Assembly (NCBI RefSeq): GCF_000725125.1 | Contig: NZ_JFCB01000016.1 | Location: 101,170 to 165,169 of the forward strand | Direction: 5' to 3' | DNA: 64,000 nucleotides | Source of the DNA: Streptomyces toyocaensis | GTDB taxonomy: Bacteria > Actinomycetota > Actinomycetes > Streptomycetales > Streptomycetaceae | Notes under the pieces: model-generated | The model's input: only the letters and a program-made list of their open reading frames with translations | Told to the model about the DNA's origin: nothing | Databases searched by the model: none | Shown here: in pieces, positions 18,420-26,429 of the stretch | Layout: each line of letters opens with the position of its first letter | Numbering within the stretch: the stretch's first letter is position 1 | Translations under genes and position numbers: made by a program

Positions 18420-21296
18420 TCACGCCGGAACGATGTTCACCAGCTTCGGCGCCCGTACGATCACCTTGCGGATCCCGGCCCCGTCCAGCGCCGCGACGAC
18501 CCGCTCGTCCGCCAGCGCGGCCTTCTCCAGCTCGTCCTCGGAGATGTCGGGGGACACCTCGAGCCGCGCCTTGACCTTGCCCTTGATCTGCACGACGCAG
18601 GTGACGGTCTCGTCGACCACGTACGCCGGGTCGGCCACCGGGAAGTCCTGGTGCACCACCGACTCGGCGTGCCCCAGCTTGCGCCACAGCTCCTCGGCGA
18701 CGTGCGGGGCCAGCGGCGCCACCAGCAGCACCAGGGACTCGGCAACCGGCCGCGGCAGCGCTCCTCCCCGCTTGGTCAGGTGGTTGTTCAGCTCGGTGAC
18801 CTTGGCGATGGCGGTGTTGAACCGCATGCCCTCCAGGTCGCCGCGCACGCCGTCGATCGCCTTGTGCAGGGCGCGCAGGGTGTCCTCGTCGACGTCGTCG
18901 GTGTCGACGACGGTGACCTCCCCGGTCGCCTCGTCGACGATGTTGCGCCACAGCCGCTGCAGCAGCCGGAACTGACCGACCACCGCACGGGTGTCCCACG
19001 GGCGCGACACGTCCAGCGGGCCCATGGCCATCTCGTACAGGCGCAGTGTGTCGGCGCCGTACTCGGCGCAGATCTCGTCCGGAGTGACCGCGTTCTTCAG
19101 GGACTTGCCCATCTTGCCCAGCAGCCGGGTGACCTTCTCGCCCTGGTACCAGTAGCCGCCGTCGCGCTCCTCCACCTCGGCGGCCGGTACGGCGATGCCC
19201 CGGCTGTCGCGGTAGACGTAGGCCTGGATCATGCCCTGGTTGAACAGCTTGTGGAACGGCTCCGCCGACGACACGTGCCCCAGGTCGTACAGCACCTTGG
19301 ACCAGAAGCGCGCGTACAGCAGGTGCAGCACGGCGTGCTCGGCACCGCCGACGTACAGGTCGACACCGCCGTGCGGCATGCCCTGGCGCGGGCCCATCCA
19401 GTACCGCTCGATCTCCGGGTCGACCAGCTTCTCGCCGTTGTGCGGGTCCAGGTAGCGCAGTTCGTACCAGCAGGAACCGGCCCAGTTGGGCATGGTGTTG
19501 GTCTCGCGGCGGTAGCGGCGCGGACCGCGGCCGTCGCCCAGGTCCAGGGTGACGTGGACCCAGTCCTCGTTGCGCGACAGCGGCGTCTCGGGCTGGGTGT
19601 CGGCGTCGTCCGGGTCGAAGGTGCGCGGGCTGTAGTCCTCGACCTCGGGCAGCTCCAGCGGCAGCATCGACTCGGGCAGGGCGTGGGCGATGCCGTCCTC
19701 GTCGTAGACGATGGGGAAGGGCTCGCCCCAGTAGCGCTGGCGGCTGAACAGCCAGTCGCGCAGGCGGAAGTTGACGGTGCCCTCGCCGCGGCCCTCGCGC
19801 TCCAGCCACTCGGTGATGCGCGCCTTGGCCTCGACGACCCCCAGGCCGTCCAGGCTGATCTCGTCGTTGGCGGAGTTGATGATCTTCGCGTCGTAGGACC
19901 CGAAGGCGTCCTCCCAGGTGGAGGTGTCGGTGCCGCGGCCGTCGGTCGGCTCGACGACGCAGCGGATCGGCAGTTCGAAGGCGCGCGCGAACTCGAAGTC
20001 GCGCTGGTCGCCGGCCGGGACGGCCATGATCGCGCCGGTGCCGTAGCCCATCAGCACGTAGTCGGCGATGAAGACGGGCACCTGCTCGCCGTTGACCGGG
20101 TTGGTCGCGTACGCGCCGATGAAGACACCCGTCTTGTCCTTGGCCTCGGCCTGCCGCTCGACGTCGGACTTCGAGGCGGCCTGCGCGCGGTAGGCGGCGA
20201 CGGCCTCGGCGGGCGTCGCGTGACCGCCGGTCCACACCTCGTGGGTGCCCTCGGGCCAGGCGTCCGGGGTGAACTTCTCGACCAGCGGGTGCTCGGGCGC
20301 CAGCACCATGTACGTGGCGCCGAACAGCGTGTCGGGGCGGGTGGTGAAGACGGTGATGTTCTCGCCGTCGATGGGGAAGTCGACGCGGGCGCCCTCGGAG
20401 CGGCCGATCCAGTTGCGCTGCTGCAGCTTGATGGCCTCGGGCCAGTCCAGGGCGTCCAGGTCGTCCAGCAGGCGGTCGGCGTACGCCGTGATCCGCATGT
20501 TCCACTGGCGCAGCTTGGCCTTGAAGACGGGGAAGTTGCCGCGCTCGGAGCGGCCCTCGGCGGTGACCTCCTCGTTGGCCAGGACGGTGCCCAGGCCGGG
20601 GCACCAGTTGACCGGCGCGTCCGAGGCGTAGGCCAGGCGGAACCCGCCGAGGACGTCGGCGCGCTCCGCCTCGCTCAGTTCCCCCCACGGGCGCGTGTGG
20701 CCGGGTACGGCACGCTCACCGGACTCGAACTGCGCGACCAGCTCGGTGATCGGACGGGCCCTGCCCGCCTCGTCGTCGTACCAGGAGTTGAAGATCTGCA
20801 GGAAGATCCACTGGGTCCACTTGTAGTAGTCCGGGTCGATCGTGGCGAACGACCGGCGCTTGTCGTGGCCCAGGCCCAGCCGGCGCAGCTGGGACTTCAT
20901 GTTCTCCATGTTGGCCTCGGTGGACACGCGCGGGTGCGTGCCGGTCTGCACGGCGTACTGCTCGGCGGGCAGGCCGAAGGCGTCGAAGCCCAGGGTGTGC
21001 AGGACGTTGTGCCCGGTCATGCGCTGGAAGCGGGCGAAGACGTCGGTGGCGATGTAGCCCAGGGGGTGACCGACGTGCAGGCCGGCACCGGAGGGGTACG
21101 GGAACATGTCCATGATGAACTTCTTGGGCCGGGCGGCCAGCTCCGGGTCGCCCGCCAGGTCACCCTTGGGGTTGGGCGCGGCGTACGTCCCCTCGGCGTC
21201 CCAGAAGTCCTGCCAGCGTGCCTCGATCTCGGCGGCCAGGGCGGCCGTGTAGCGGTGCGGCGCGGCCTCCGCGGCTGCGGGGTTCGTCTCGCTCAT
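18420..21296 (-). CDS. leuS: Leucine--tRNA ligase
   Basis: 958-aa class I aminoacyl-tRNA synthetase that charges tRNA-Leu. The HIGH-box equivalent is in YPSGAGLHVGHPLGY, the CP1 editing domain contains FTTRPDTLFGATYMVLAPEH, and the KMSKS loop appears as KMGKSLKNAV, a common bacterial LeuRS variant. The anticodon-binding and C-terminal domains are complete. The start at 21294-21296 (MSETNPAAAEA) lies within a longer open frame whose upstream part is leader RNA. That leader carries a short leucine-containing peptide and a terminator hairpin, implying attenuation control. Confidence 0.96.
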   Translation of the reverse strand: MSETNPAAAEAAPHRYTAALAAEIEARWQDFWDAEGTYAAPNPKGDLAGDPELAARPKKFIMDMFPYPSGAGLHVGHPLGYIATDVFARFQRMTGHNVLHTLGFDAFGLPAEQYAVQTGTHPRVSTEANMENMKSQLRRLGLGHDKRRSFATIDPDYYKWTQWIFLQIFNSWYDDEAGRARPITELVAQFESGERAVPGHTRPWGELSEAERADVLGGFRLAYASDAPVNWCPGLGTVLANEEVTAEGRSERGNFPVFKAKLRQWNMRITAYADRLLDDLDALDWPEAIKLQQRNWIGRSEGARVDFPIDGENITVFTTRPDTLFGATYMVLAPEHPLVEKFTPDAWPEGTHEVWTGGHATPAEAVAAYRAQAASKSDVERQAEAKDKTGVFIGAYATNPVNGEQVPVFIADYVLMGYGTGAIMAVPAGDQRDFEFARAFELPIRCVVEPTDGRGTDTSTWEDAFGSYDAKIINSANDEISLDGLGVVEAKARITEWLEREGRGEGTVNFRLRDWLFSRQRYWGEPFPIVYDEDGIAHALPESMLPLELPEVEDYSPRTFDPDDADTQPETPLSRNEDWVHVTLDLGDGRGPRRYRRETNTMPNWAGSCWYELRYLDPHNGEKLVDPEIERYWMGPRQGMPHGGVDLYVGGAEHAVLHLLYARFWSKVLYDLGHVSSAEPFHKLFNQGMIQAYVYRDSRGIAVPAAEVEERDGGYWYQGEKVTRLLGKMGKSLKNAVTPDEICAEYGADTLRLYEMAMGPLDVSRPWDTRAVVGQFRLLQRLWRNIVDEATGEVTVVDTDDVDEDTLRALHKAIDGVRGDLEGMRFNTAIAKVTELNNHLTKRGGALPRPVAESLVLLVAPLAPHVAEELWRKLGHAESVVHQDFPVADPAYVVDETVTCVVQIKGKVKARLEVSPDISEDELEKAALADERVVAALDGAGIRKVIVRAPKLVNIVPA

Positions 21297-21350
21297 GATC
21301 CTCAAAGCTCCATCGATCGTCTCTGCCTGCTGCTGCGACTGCCGGAAATG

Positions 21351-21374
21351 AAAAATCCCCTCGCACAGGAGGGG
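21351..21374 (-). terminator. Attenuator-type terminator in leuS leader
   Basis: On the minus strand CCCCTC, a 6-base loop and GAGGGG are followed by ATTTTT, a genuine intrinsic terminator, rare in this GC-rich genome. It sits about 55 bases before the leuS ATG and about 45 bases after the stop of the leader peptide. Just upstream, 21378-21387 can pair over 10 bp (one G-T) with 21420-21429, which overlaps the last codons and stop of the leader peptide. A ribosome stalled in the leader could therefore alter the fold. Confidence 0.75.
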
Positions 21375-21420
21375 ACGCCGCGCCGATTCCGACCTGCCGG
21401 TCACCGGCGGTCGGGACTGA

Positions 21421-21459
21421 TCAGCGCGGCTCGCTAAGCAGAAGGCGTACGGCACGCAT
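21421..21459 (-). CDS. Candidate leuS leader peptide (12 aa)
   Basis: ATG CGT GCC GTA CGC CTT CTG CTT AGC GAG CCG CGC TGA encodes MRAVRLLLSEPR. Three consecutive leucine codons, two of them the rare CTT, precede the attenuator hairpin upstream of leuS. That is the classical layout of translation-coupled attenuation responding to charged tRNA-Leu. There is no clear Shine-Dalgarno sequence. A TACCCT about 7 bases before the ATG could be a -10 box, which would make the transcript leaderless, a common mode in Streptomyces. Not experimentally known to me for this strain. Confidence 0.7.
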   Translation of the reverse strand: MRAVRLLLSEPR

Positions 21460-21679
21460 GGCGTCAGGGTACCGCAGCGTCCGATCGGGCCGCGACGCGC
21501 TTTGACGGCAGACGAACCCGGAGCCATGGTTACTTCGCGTAACAACCACTAACGGACATCGCAACGGGCGCATGGTCTTTTGATAACAGCGCAATAACTC
21601 AAACCTCGTACTGATCGGTATGACGGGGCTTAGAGTTCGGCGGCGGGACCGCTTTACCGAACCGTTCGGAGTTGCCCCC

Positions 21680-21781
21680 ATGAACTCTCGTCCAGACAGC
21701 AGCCCACCCCCCGCTCGGGGCAGGTCGGCTGCGGCTCCGGTGTGCCCGCTCCGCGTCGTGACGTCGGGAGGTCGGTCGTGA
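21680..21781 (+). CDS. Possible 33-aa coupled upstream ORF
   Basis: ATG at 21680 opens a 33-codon Pro/Ser/Arg-rich frame (MNSRPDSSPPPARGRSAAAP and onward) whose TGA overlaps the GTG of the next gene as GTGA (21778-21781). The overlap and the ribosome site GGGAGG inside it suggest translational coupling or a regulatory leader rather than a functional protein. Composition is also compatible with non-coding GC-rich DNA. Confidence 0.4.
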   Translation: MNSRPDSSPPPARGRSAAAPVCPLRVVTSGGRS

Positions 21782-23028
21782 GGCCGGACGACAGCACGGC
21801 GGACGACTGGTTCGCCGAGTTCCTCAACTTCGGTGTGGGCGTCCTGTCACTGGTCTGCCTGAGCTGTTCGGTGATCTGGGGGCTCGTCGCCCAGGACCGG
21901 ATCCTGCTCGGTCCCCGCCAGCGGATCCTGGCGCAGGCGGTGCACCGCGCCACCGCGGTCGCCTCGATCGCCTTCCTGCTGGTCCACATAGGCATCAAGC
22001 TGGCCCTCGACCACACCACCTGGATCGCCGCGGTGATCCCCTTCGGACTGGCCCTCACCGACGACGAGGCCGTCGCCGGCCGGTCGTTCCTGATCGGACT
22101 CGGCACCCTGGCCGGCCTGCTGATGATCTTCGTGGGCGTCACCGGGATCCTGCGCAACCGCTTCGCCTCCCCGGCCCCGGTCGCGGCCCGCTGGCGGGCG
22201 ATGCACATGCTGGCCTATCCGGCCTGGTGCGCCGCGCTCGTGCACGGGCTCTACGCGGGTCGAGCGGCGAAGCCCGTCTTCCTGGTCCTCTACGGGCTGT
22301 CCCTGCTCGGCGTCATGGCGGCCCTCGTGGTGCGGGCCTCCCCGCCCCGGGTCAAGCGCGCGATCGCCGACCGGATCACCGCGCTGCTCGGCACCGACCA
22401 GCAGCGGGACCGCGAGGAGCGGCTGGAGGAGAGCAGGTCCCGGGCGGCGGAGTCCGCCCTTCCCGGATACGGCGGCGGACGCGGCTCCGCGCGGGGCCAC
22501 GGAGGCCGGCGCGACGAACGCCCGCTGTACGAGAGCGCCGAGCGGGCCCCCGCCCCGGAACCGGCGAACGGCTTCGCGGCCGCCTACCGCGCGGTGTCGG
22601 CGCCCGGCCGGCCACCGGCCTTCCCGCCGCCCGTCACCGACGCGACCGCCCGCATGGAGCTGCCGCTGGACATGCAGCCCACGGAGGCGATCCCGCGCGT
22701 GGACGGCCCCTCCAGCACCTCGGGCAACTGGCCGATCCCGTCCCCGCCCCCGGTCGGCGAGGCCCCGCCGTCGGCCTACGACCCGCTCAACGACACGGGA
22801 TACACCATCCCGGTCCATGACAATGCGGTCGGCTCCGGCTACGGCTCGAGTGATGTGTACGACACCGGTGAGACGAACACCCTCTACGGCACGTACAACC
22901 CGGGTGACACGTACAACAGCGGTCCCGCCACTGAAACACCCTCCGGTGCGTCGCCGTCGTCCTCCTACGACTTCGACGCACCGGGTTCGGGCGAACCTTG
23001 GAACACGCCGTCCGGAGGCTACAAGTGA
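21778..23028 (+). CDS. Cytochrome-b/ferric-reductase-like membrane protein
   Basis: 416 aa. About six membrane helices occupy residues 10-200 (for example VGVLSLVCLSCSVIWGLVA and LIGLGTLAGLLMIFVGVTG). Several intramembrane histidines (QAVHRATAV, FLLVHIGIK, AMHMLAYPAW, ALVHGLYAG) are spaced like the heme ligands of cytochrome b561/ferric reductase transmembrane domains. The C-terminal half is hydrophilic and Gly/Pro/Ser/Tyr-rich, probably disordered. The GTG at 21778 has GGGAGG 6 bases upstream. The stop overlaps the start of the NuoF-ferredoxin fusion (GTGA), so the two are very likely electron-transfer partners. Heme binding is inferred from histidine pattern only. Confidence 0.82.
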   Translation: MRPDDSTADDWFAEFLNFGVGVLSLVCLSCSVIWGLVAQDRILLGPRQRILAQAVHRATAVASIAFLLVHIGIKLALDHTTWIAAVIPFGLALTDDEAVAGRSFLIGLGTLAGLLMIFVGVTGILRNRFASPAPVAARWRAMHMLAYPAWCAALVHGLYAGRAAKPVFLVLYGLSLLGVMAALVVRASPPRVKRAIADRITALLGTDQQRDREERLEESRSRAAESALPGYGGGRGSARGHGGRRDERPLYESAERAPAPEPANGFAAAYRAVSAPGRPPAFPPPVTDATARMELPLDMQPTEAIPRVDGPSSTSGNWPIPSPPPVGEAPPSAYDPLNDTGYTIPVHDNAVGSGYGSSDVYDTGETNTLYGTYNPGDTYNSGPATETPSGASPSSSYDFDAPGSGEPWNTPSGGYK

Positions 23029-24635
23029 ACGAGGCTCTGCCCGACGTACCCGAAGTCCGCGTGGTCGGACTTCCCCAGCTCACGTCGGGCTTCGACCTTG
23101 TCGACCGGCTCGATCTGCCCATGCACCTCAAGGTGCACGGGCCGCTCGAGCCGCTGGGCGGTGAGCAGCTCGCGCAGCTCGCCGAACGCATCAACCTCAG
23201 GGGCCGCGGCGGCGCGGGCTTCCCCTTCCACAAGAAGCTGCGCTCGGTCGCCGAATCGGCCATCAAGCGCGGCGTCCGGCCGGTCGTCGTCGTCAACGGC
23301 AGCGAGGACGAGCCGGCCTGCCGCAAGGACACGGTGCTGATCAACCGCGCCCCGCACCTCATCCTGGACGGCGCGCTGCTGTGCGCCGAGGCCATGGGTG
23401 CCCGCACGCTCGTGGTGGGGGTCACCCGGGAGTCCACCCAGCGCTCCATGGAGGCCGCGCTCGCCGAACGCGGACTGAGCAACGGCCGCCGTTCCGCGCT
23501 GCGCGCCCGCGTGCAGCGCAACCCGGTCCGCATGGTCACCGGTGCCGCGGCCTCCCTGATCCGCTCCATCGACGGCGGCCCGGCCATCCCGCCGGGCCGC
23601 AAGGTCAGCGCCTCGCGGAGCGGCGTCGGCGGCGCGCCCACGCTGCTGTCCAACGCCGAGACCTTCGCCCAGCTCGCCATCGCCGCCCGCATCGGCCCGG
23701 AGCGCTACGGCAACACCGGCCTGTACGACGAGCCGGGCACCGTGATGCTCACGGTGTCCGGGGCGGTGGCCCGCCCCATGGTGATCGAGGTGCCGACGGG
23801 TGTGCCGCTGCGCTACGTCCTCCAGCTCGCCGGTGCCCCGCCGATGCCGCAGGGGGTGCTGACGGGCGGCTACCACGGCAAGTGGATCGACGCGGCGACC
23901 GTCAACGAGGCGATCGTCTCCCGCAACTCCCTGGACGCGGTGGGCGGTTCGCTGGGCGCGGGCGCGATCCTGCCGATCAGTCAGGACACCTGCCCGCTGG
24001 GCGAGTCGCTGCGGGTCGCCCAGTGGCTGGCGGAGGAGAGCGCCGGCCAGTGCGGCCCCTGCTACCTCGGGCTGCCGGCCGCCGCGCGCGGCCTGGAGGA
24101 CATCCTGGGCGGCGGCGGACCCGCCGCACTGGAGGCCGTCAAGCAGGTCGCCAGGAACGTCAAGCGGCGCGGGGCGTGTTCGCACCCGGACGGCTCCGCG
24201 ATGTTCCTGGAGTCGACGCTCAAGGCGTTCACCGACGACCTGGCCGCCCATGTCCTCGGCAACGGCTGCGGACGGCCCGTGGCAGGTGTCCTGCCGCTCT
24301 TCGAGGGGGGCAGGGCCCCCACGGGCATCCCGGGCGGCGGCGGGGAGGAGAACGGCCCCAGCCGTCAGAAGATCTACGTCGACTGGACGCTGTGCCGCGG
24401 CCACGGCCTGTGCGCGGACATCCTCCCGGAGGTCTTCCAGCTCGGCGCGGACGGCTTCCCGACGGTGGCTCAGGCCCAGGTGCCGCGCTTCGCGGAGGCC
24501 AAGGCGCTGCGCGCGGTGCGCCGCTGTCCGGCGCTGGCCCTGCGCATCGAGGACGAGGCCCCCCAGGCCAAGGCGCCCTCCAGGAATCTGCCGGTGCTCT
24601 CCCAGGGCCGCGGCCGGCGCGCTCTGGGCCGCTGA
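23025..24635 (+). CDS. NuoF-like flavoprotein fused to a ferredoxin
   Basis: 536 aa. Residues about 50-280 match the FMN/NADH domain of the complex I 51-kDa subunit (LRGRGGAGFPFHKK, VNGSEDEPACRKD), followed by an SLBB region and the N3 cluster domain. There the expected CxxCxxC reads ESAGQCGPCYLG, so the first cysteine is alanine while the distant one (RGACSHPDG) remains. Residues about 445-510 are a small ferredoxin (LCRGHGLCADILPEVF ... RRCPALAL), of the C-x5-C...CP type that often carries [3Fe-4S]. It would move electrons from NAD(P)H through FMN to the ferredoxin and perhaps the coupled membrane protein. The GTG at 23025 has GGAGG upstream. Not part of a nuo operon. Confidence 0.88.
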   Translation: MNEALPDVPEVRVVGLPQLTSGFDLVDRLDLPMHLKVHGPLEPLGGEQLAQLAERINLRGRGGAGFPFHKKLRSVAESAIKRGVRPVVVVNGSEDEPACRKDTVLINRAPHLILDGALLCAEAMGARTLVVGVTRESTQRSMEAALAERGLSNGRRSALRARVQRNPVRMVTGAAASLIRSIDGGPAIPPGRKVSASRSGVGGAPTLLSNAETFAQLAIAARIGPERYGNTGLYDEPGTVMLTVSGAVARPMVIEVPTGVPLRYVLQLAGAPPMPQGVLTGGYHGKWIDAATVNEAIVSRNSLDAVGGSLGAGAILPISQDTCPLGESLRVAQWLAEESAGQCGPCYLGLPAAARGLEDILGGGGPAALEAVKQVARNVKRRGACSHPDGSAMFLESTLKAFTDDLAAHVLGNGCGRPVAGVLPLFEGGRAPTGIPGGGGEENGPSRQKIYVDWTLCRGHGLCADILPEVFQLGADGFPTVAQAQVPRFAEAKALRAVRRCPALALRIEDEAPQAKAPSRNLPVLSQGRGRRALGR

Positions 24636-24700
24636 GAACCCGCCCGGGCCAGCCTTCGGGCCGCCCCGGGCACCCCGGCGAAGGGTGCGGGACAAGCGGC

Positions 24701-24734
24701 GAGGGCGGACCATCCGTTCGGATGGTCCGCCCTC
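24701..24734. terminator. Bidirectional 15-bp hairpin terminator
   Basis: GAGGGCGGACCATCC at 24701-24715 pairs perfectly with 24720-24734 across a 4-base loop. It follows the NuoF-ferredoxin gene on the plus strand and lies 9 bases beyond the minus-strand tRNA-Ala, so it can serve both. Confidence 0.85.
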
Positions 24735-24742
24735 GACTTCTG

Positions 24743-24815
24743 TGGAGCTAAGGAGAATTGAACTCCTGACCTCCTGCATGCCATGCAGGCGCTCTACCAA
24801 CTGAGCTATAGCCCC
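24743..24815 (-). tRNA. tRNA-Ala (anticodon GGC), copy 1
   Basis: 73-nt cloverleaf. Acceptor GGGGCTA pairs with TAGCTCC, the D arm has GCTC AGTTGGTA GAGC, the anticodon stem CCTGC/GCAGG encloses ATGGCAT (anticodon GGC), and the T arm has AGGAG TTCAATT CTCCT. The discriminator is A and CCA is not encoded. Identical in sequence to the copy at 25560-25632. Confidence 0.95.
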
Positions 24816-24930
24816 TGGTCCTGCTCCGCCCGGTTTCCCCGGCGGCGACGCCAACTTTACACGGTCCACCCGGCCCAACACCAAATCGGTTTCGGCCCGG
24901 TGCCGCCATGTCCGACATGACCGCTGTCGA

Positions 24931-24960
24931 GTCACGCGGTCACGCGGTCACGCGGTCACG
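24931..24960. repeat. 8-bp tandem repeat GTCACGCG
   Basis: Three full copies of GTCACGCG and a partial fourth run from 24931 to 24960. The repeat overlaps the stop codon region of the downstream zinc-ribbon gene (TGA at 24948-24950), so gain or loss of a unit could change its last residues. Confidence 0.85.
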
Positions 24961-25181
24961 AACGAATAGAACCGCTTGAGCGTGCAGTGCTCCTCGAGGA
25001 GCCGGCCGTAGATCGGCTCGCCCTCGAGTTCCCGGTACGTTTCGATGGGGTCGCCTTTTATGATCAGCGCCCGCGCGCACTCCTCGCACCAGTACTGGTA
25101 GTCGGGGTTGATCGGCTCCATGTCCCGGACGATCGGCGTCCCGCTGCCGCACCAGTCGCATTTCCGCCTGTGTGCACCCAT
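24948..25181 (-). CDS. Small CxxC-rich hypothetical protein
   Basis: 77 aa with two cysteine pairs, KCDWCGSG near residue 10 and WCEECARAL near residue 33, giving a likely zinc-binding treble. The rest (GDPIETYRELEGEPIYGRLL) is acidic and helical. It starts 3 bases after the stop of the preceding small zinc-ribbon gene with GGAG in range, so it is cotranslated with it. Nucleic-acid or protein binding is a guess from the zinc ribbon. Confidence 0.82.
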   Translation of the reverse strand: MGAHRRKCDWCGSGTPIVRDMEPINPDYQYWCEECARALIIKGDPIETYRELEGEPIYGRLLEEHCTLKRFYSFVTA

Positions 25182-25184
25182 GGA

Positions 25185-25358
25185 TCAGCTCCAGCTGTGG
25201 CCGCAGGCCGTGCACACGTAGGAGATCCCGCCGTTGTCACCGAGTACCTGGGCGACGTGCGCGGAACCGCAGGAAGGGCAGCTGAGCCGGGTCGAGGTCC
25301 GTCGGGTCGACACCGCTCCGAGGAGGTGACCGACCTCCTCGAGGATGCTCGCAGGCAT
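25185..25358 (-). CDS. Very small zinc-ribbon protein (57 aa)
   Basis: ATG at 25356-25358 with a strong GGGAGGGAG upstream. The protein begins MPASILEEVGHLLGAVST and ends with a C4 zinc ribbon, LSCPSCGSAHVAQVL then YVCTACGHSWS, which resembles TFIIS/RPB9-like or rubredoxin-like knuckles. The strong ribosome site and perfect CxxC pairs make it a real gene despite its size. First gene of a two-gene operon that lies between two identical tRNA-Ala genes. Confidence 0.82.
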   Translation of the reverse strand: MPASILEEVGHLLGAVSTRRTSTRLSCPSCGSAHVAQVLGDNGGISYVCTACGHSWS

Positions 25359-25517
25359 CACAACTCCCTCCCGTCGGGCCGCGCCCCCTTCCGGTCGTTT
25401 GATTCTGCCACGACCGGGCCAATACGGTCAGCGACGCCGGGGTACCGGTCGGGACACGGCTCGACGCCTCGCGGAGGTATACGCCGCGCGGGCCCCTCCC
25501 ACTCAACGCGGACAACG

Positions 25518-25548
25518 AAAAATCCCGCCTCCCCGGAGGGAGACGGGA
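25518..25548 (-). terminator. Terminator after tRNA-Ala copy 2
   Basis: On the minus strand TCCCGTCTCC (25539-25548) pairs over 10 bp with GGAGGCGGGA (25523-25532), followed by TTTTT. It starts 12 bases past the tRNA. Confidence 0.85.
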
Positions 25549-25559
25549 CCTTCGTCCTG

Positions 25560-25632
25560 TGGAGCTAAGGAGAATTGAACTCCTGACCTCCTGCATGCCA
25601 TGCAGGCGCTCTACCAACTGAGCTATAGCCCC
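25560..25632 (-). tRNA. tRNA-Ala (anticodon GGC), copy 2
   Basis: 73-nt tRNA identical to the copy at 24743-24815, with anticodon GGC in the loop ATGGCAT, a full cloverleaf and no encoded CCA. It has its own terminator. The two copies are 744 bases apart and in direct orientation. Confidence 0.95.
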
Positions 25633-25760
25633 GGATGCCACGGTGTGGCCACCTGGTGCTTCGCCCCGCTCGGCGGGGCGAACAAGAAGAACTTTAGCCT
25701 GCGACCTGCCAGAAAGTGAAATCCGGGTCCCGGGGCGCCCGGGGCCGGACCGCACGGCCC

Positions 25761-26429
25761 TCAGTCGTCGTCGCCGAGCACGGGTTCCGGCAGGGTGCCG
25801 GCGTTGTGCTCCAGCAGGCGCCAGCCCCGGGCGCCCTCGCCGAGGACGGACCAGCAGCAGTTGGTGAGGCCTCCCAGGCTCTCCCAGTGGTGCGGGTCGA
25901 GACCCAGCAGCCGGCCGATGGTGGTGCGGATGGTGCCGCCGTGGCTGACCACGACGAGCGTGCCGTCCTCCGGGAGCTTCTCGGCGTGCCGCAGCACCAC
26001 GGGAGCGGCGCGGTCGGCGACCTCGGTCTCCAGCTCACCGCCGCCCCGGCGGACCGGCTCACCGCGCTTCCACGCGGTGTACTCGTCGCCGTACCTGGCG
26101 ATGATCTCGTCGTGCGTCAGGCCCTGCCAGACACCGGCGTAGGTCTCCCGCAGGGACTCGTCGAGCATGACGTCCAGGCCGGTGAGCGCGGCGAGTTCCG
26201 CGGCGGTGGCCGCGGCCCGCTTCAGGTCGGAGGCGATGATCGCGTCGGGCCTGAGGCCCGCGAGGAGCCGGGCGGACCGGCGGGCCTGGGCCACGCCGGT
26301 CTCGGTGAGTTCGACGTCCGTGGAGCCCTGGAAGCGGCGTTCCACGTTCCAGGAGGTCTGGCCGTGGCGCCACAGGATGACGCGGCGGCCCCGGCGCCCG
26401 GAGCCGCGCACCTCACCGGTGGCGCTCAC
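25761..26429 (-). CDS. Histidine phosphatase family protein (phosphoglycerate mutase-like)
   Basis: 222 aa with the catalytic RHG motif in VILWRHGQTSWN near residue 20, the second histidine in VVSHGGTIRTTIG, and a central ASDLKRAAATA (second arginine). The fold is that of phosphoglycerate mutase-like phosphatases with diverse phosphoester substrates; it is unlikely to be the glycolytic enzyme. Its GTG overlaps the rsfS stop (GTGA at 26426-26429), so it is coupled to rsfS, a frequent arrangement in actinobacteria. A second GTG at 26435 is possible. Confidence 0.9.
   Translation of the reverse strand: MSATGEVRGSGRRGRRVILWRHGQTSWNVERRFQGSTDVELTETGVAQARRSARLLAGLRPDAIIASDLKRAAATAAELAALTGLDVMLDESLRETYAGVWQGLTHDEIIARYGDEYTAWKRGEPVRRGGGELETEVADRAAPVVLRHAEKLPEDGTLVVVSHGGTIRTTIGRLLGLDPHHWESLGGLTNCCWSVLGEGARGWRLLEHNAGTLPEPVLGDDD

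Noticed and set aside
18651..21437. 928-aa plus-strand frame opposite leuS
   Set aside because: Antisense shadow; leuS is unambiguous.
21297..21460. T-box riboswitch for leuS
   Set aside because: No T-box consensus or specifier stem seen; the leader peptide with Leu codons explains the terminator better.
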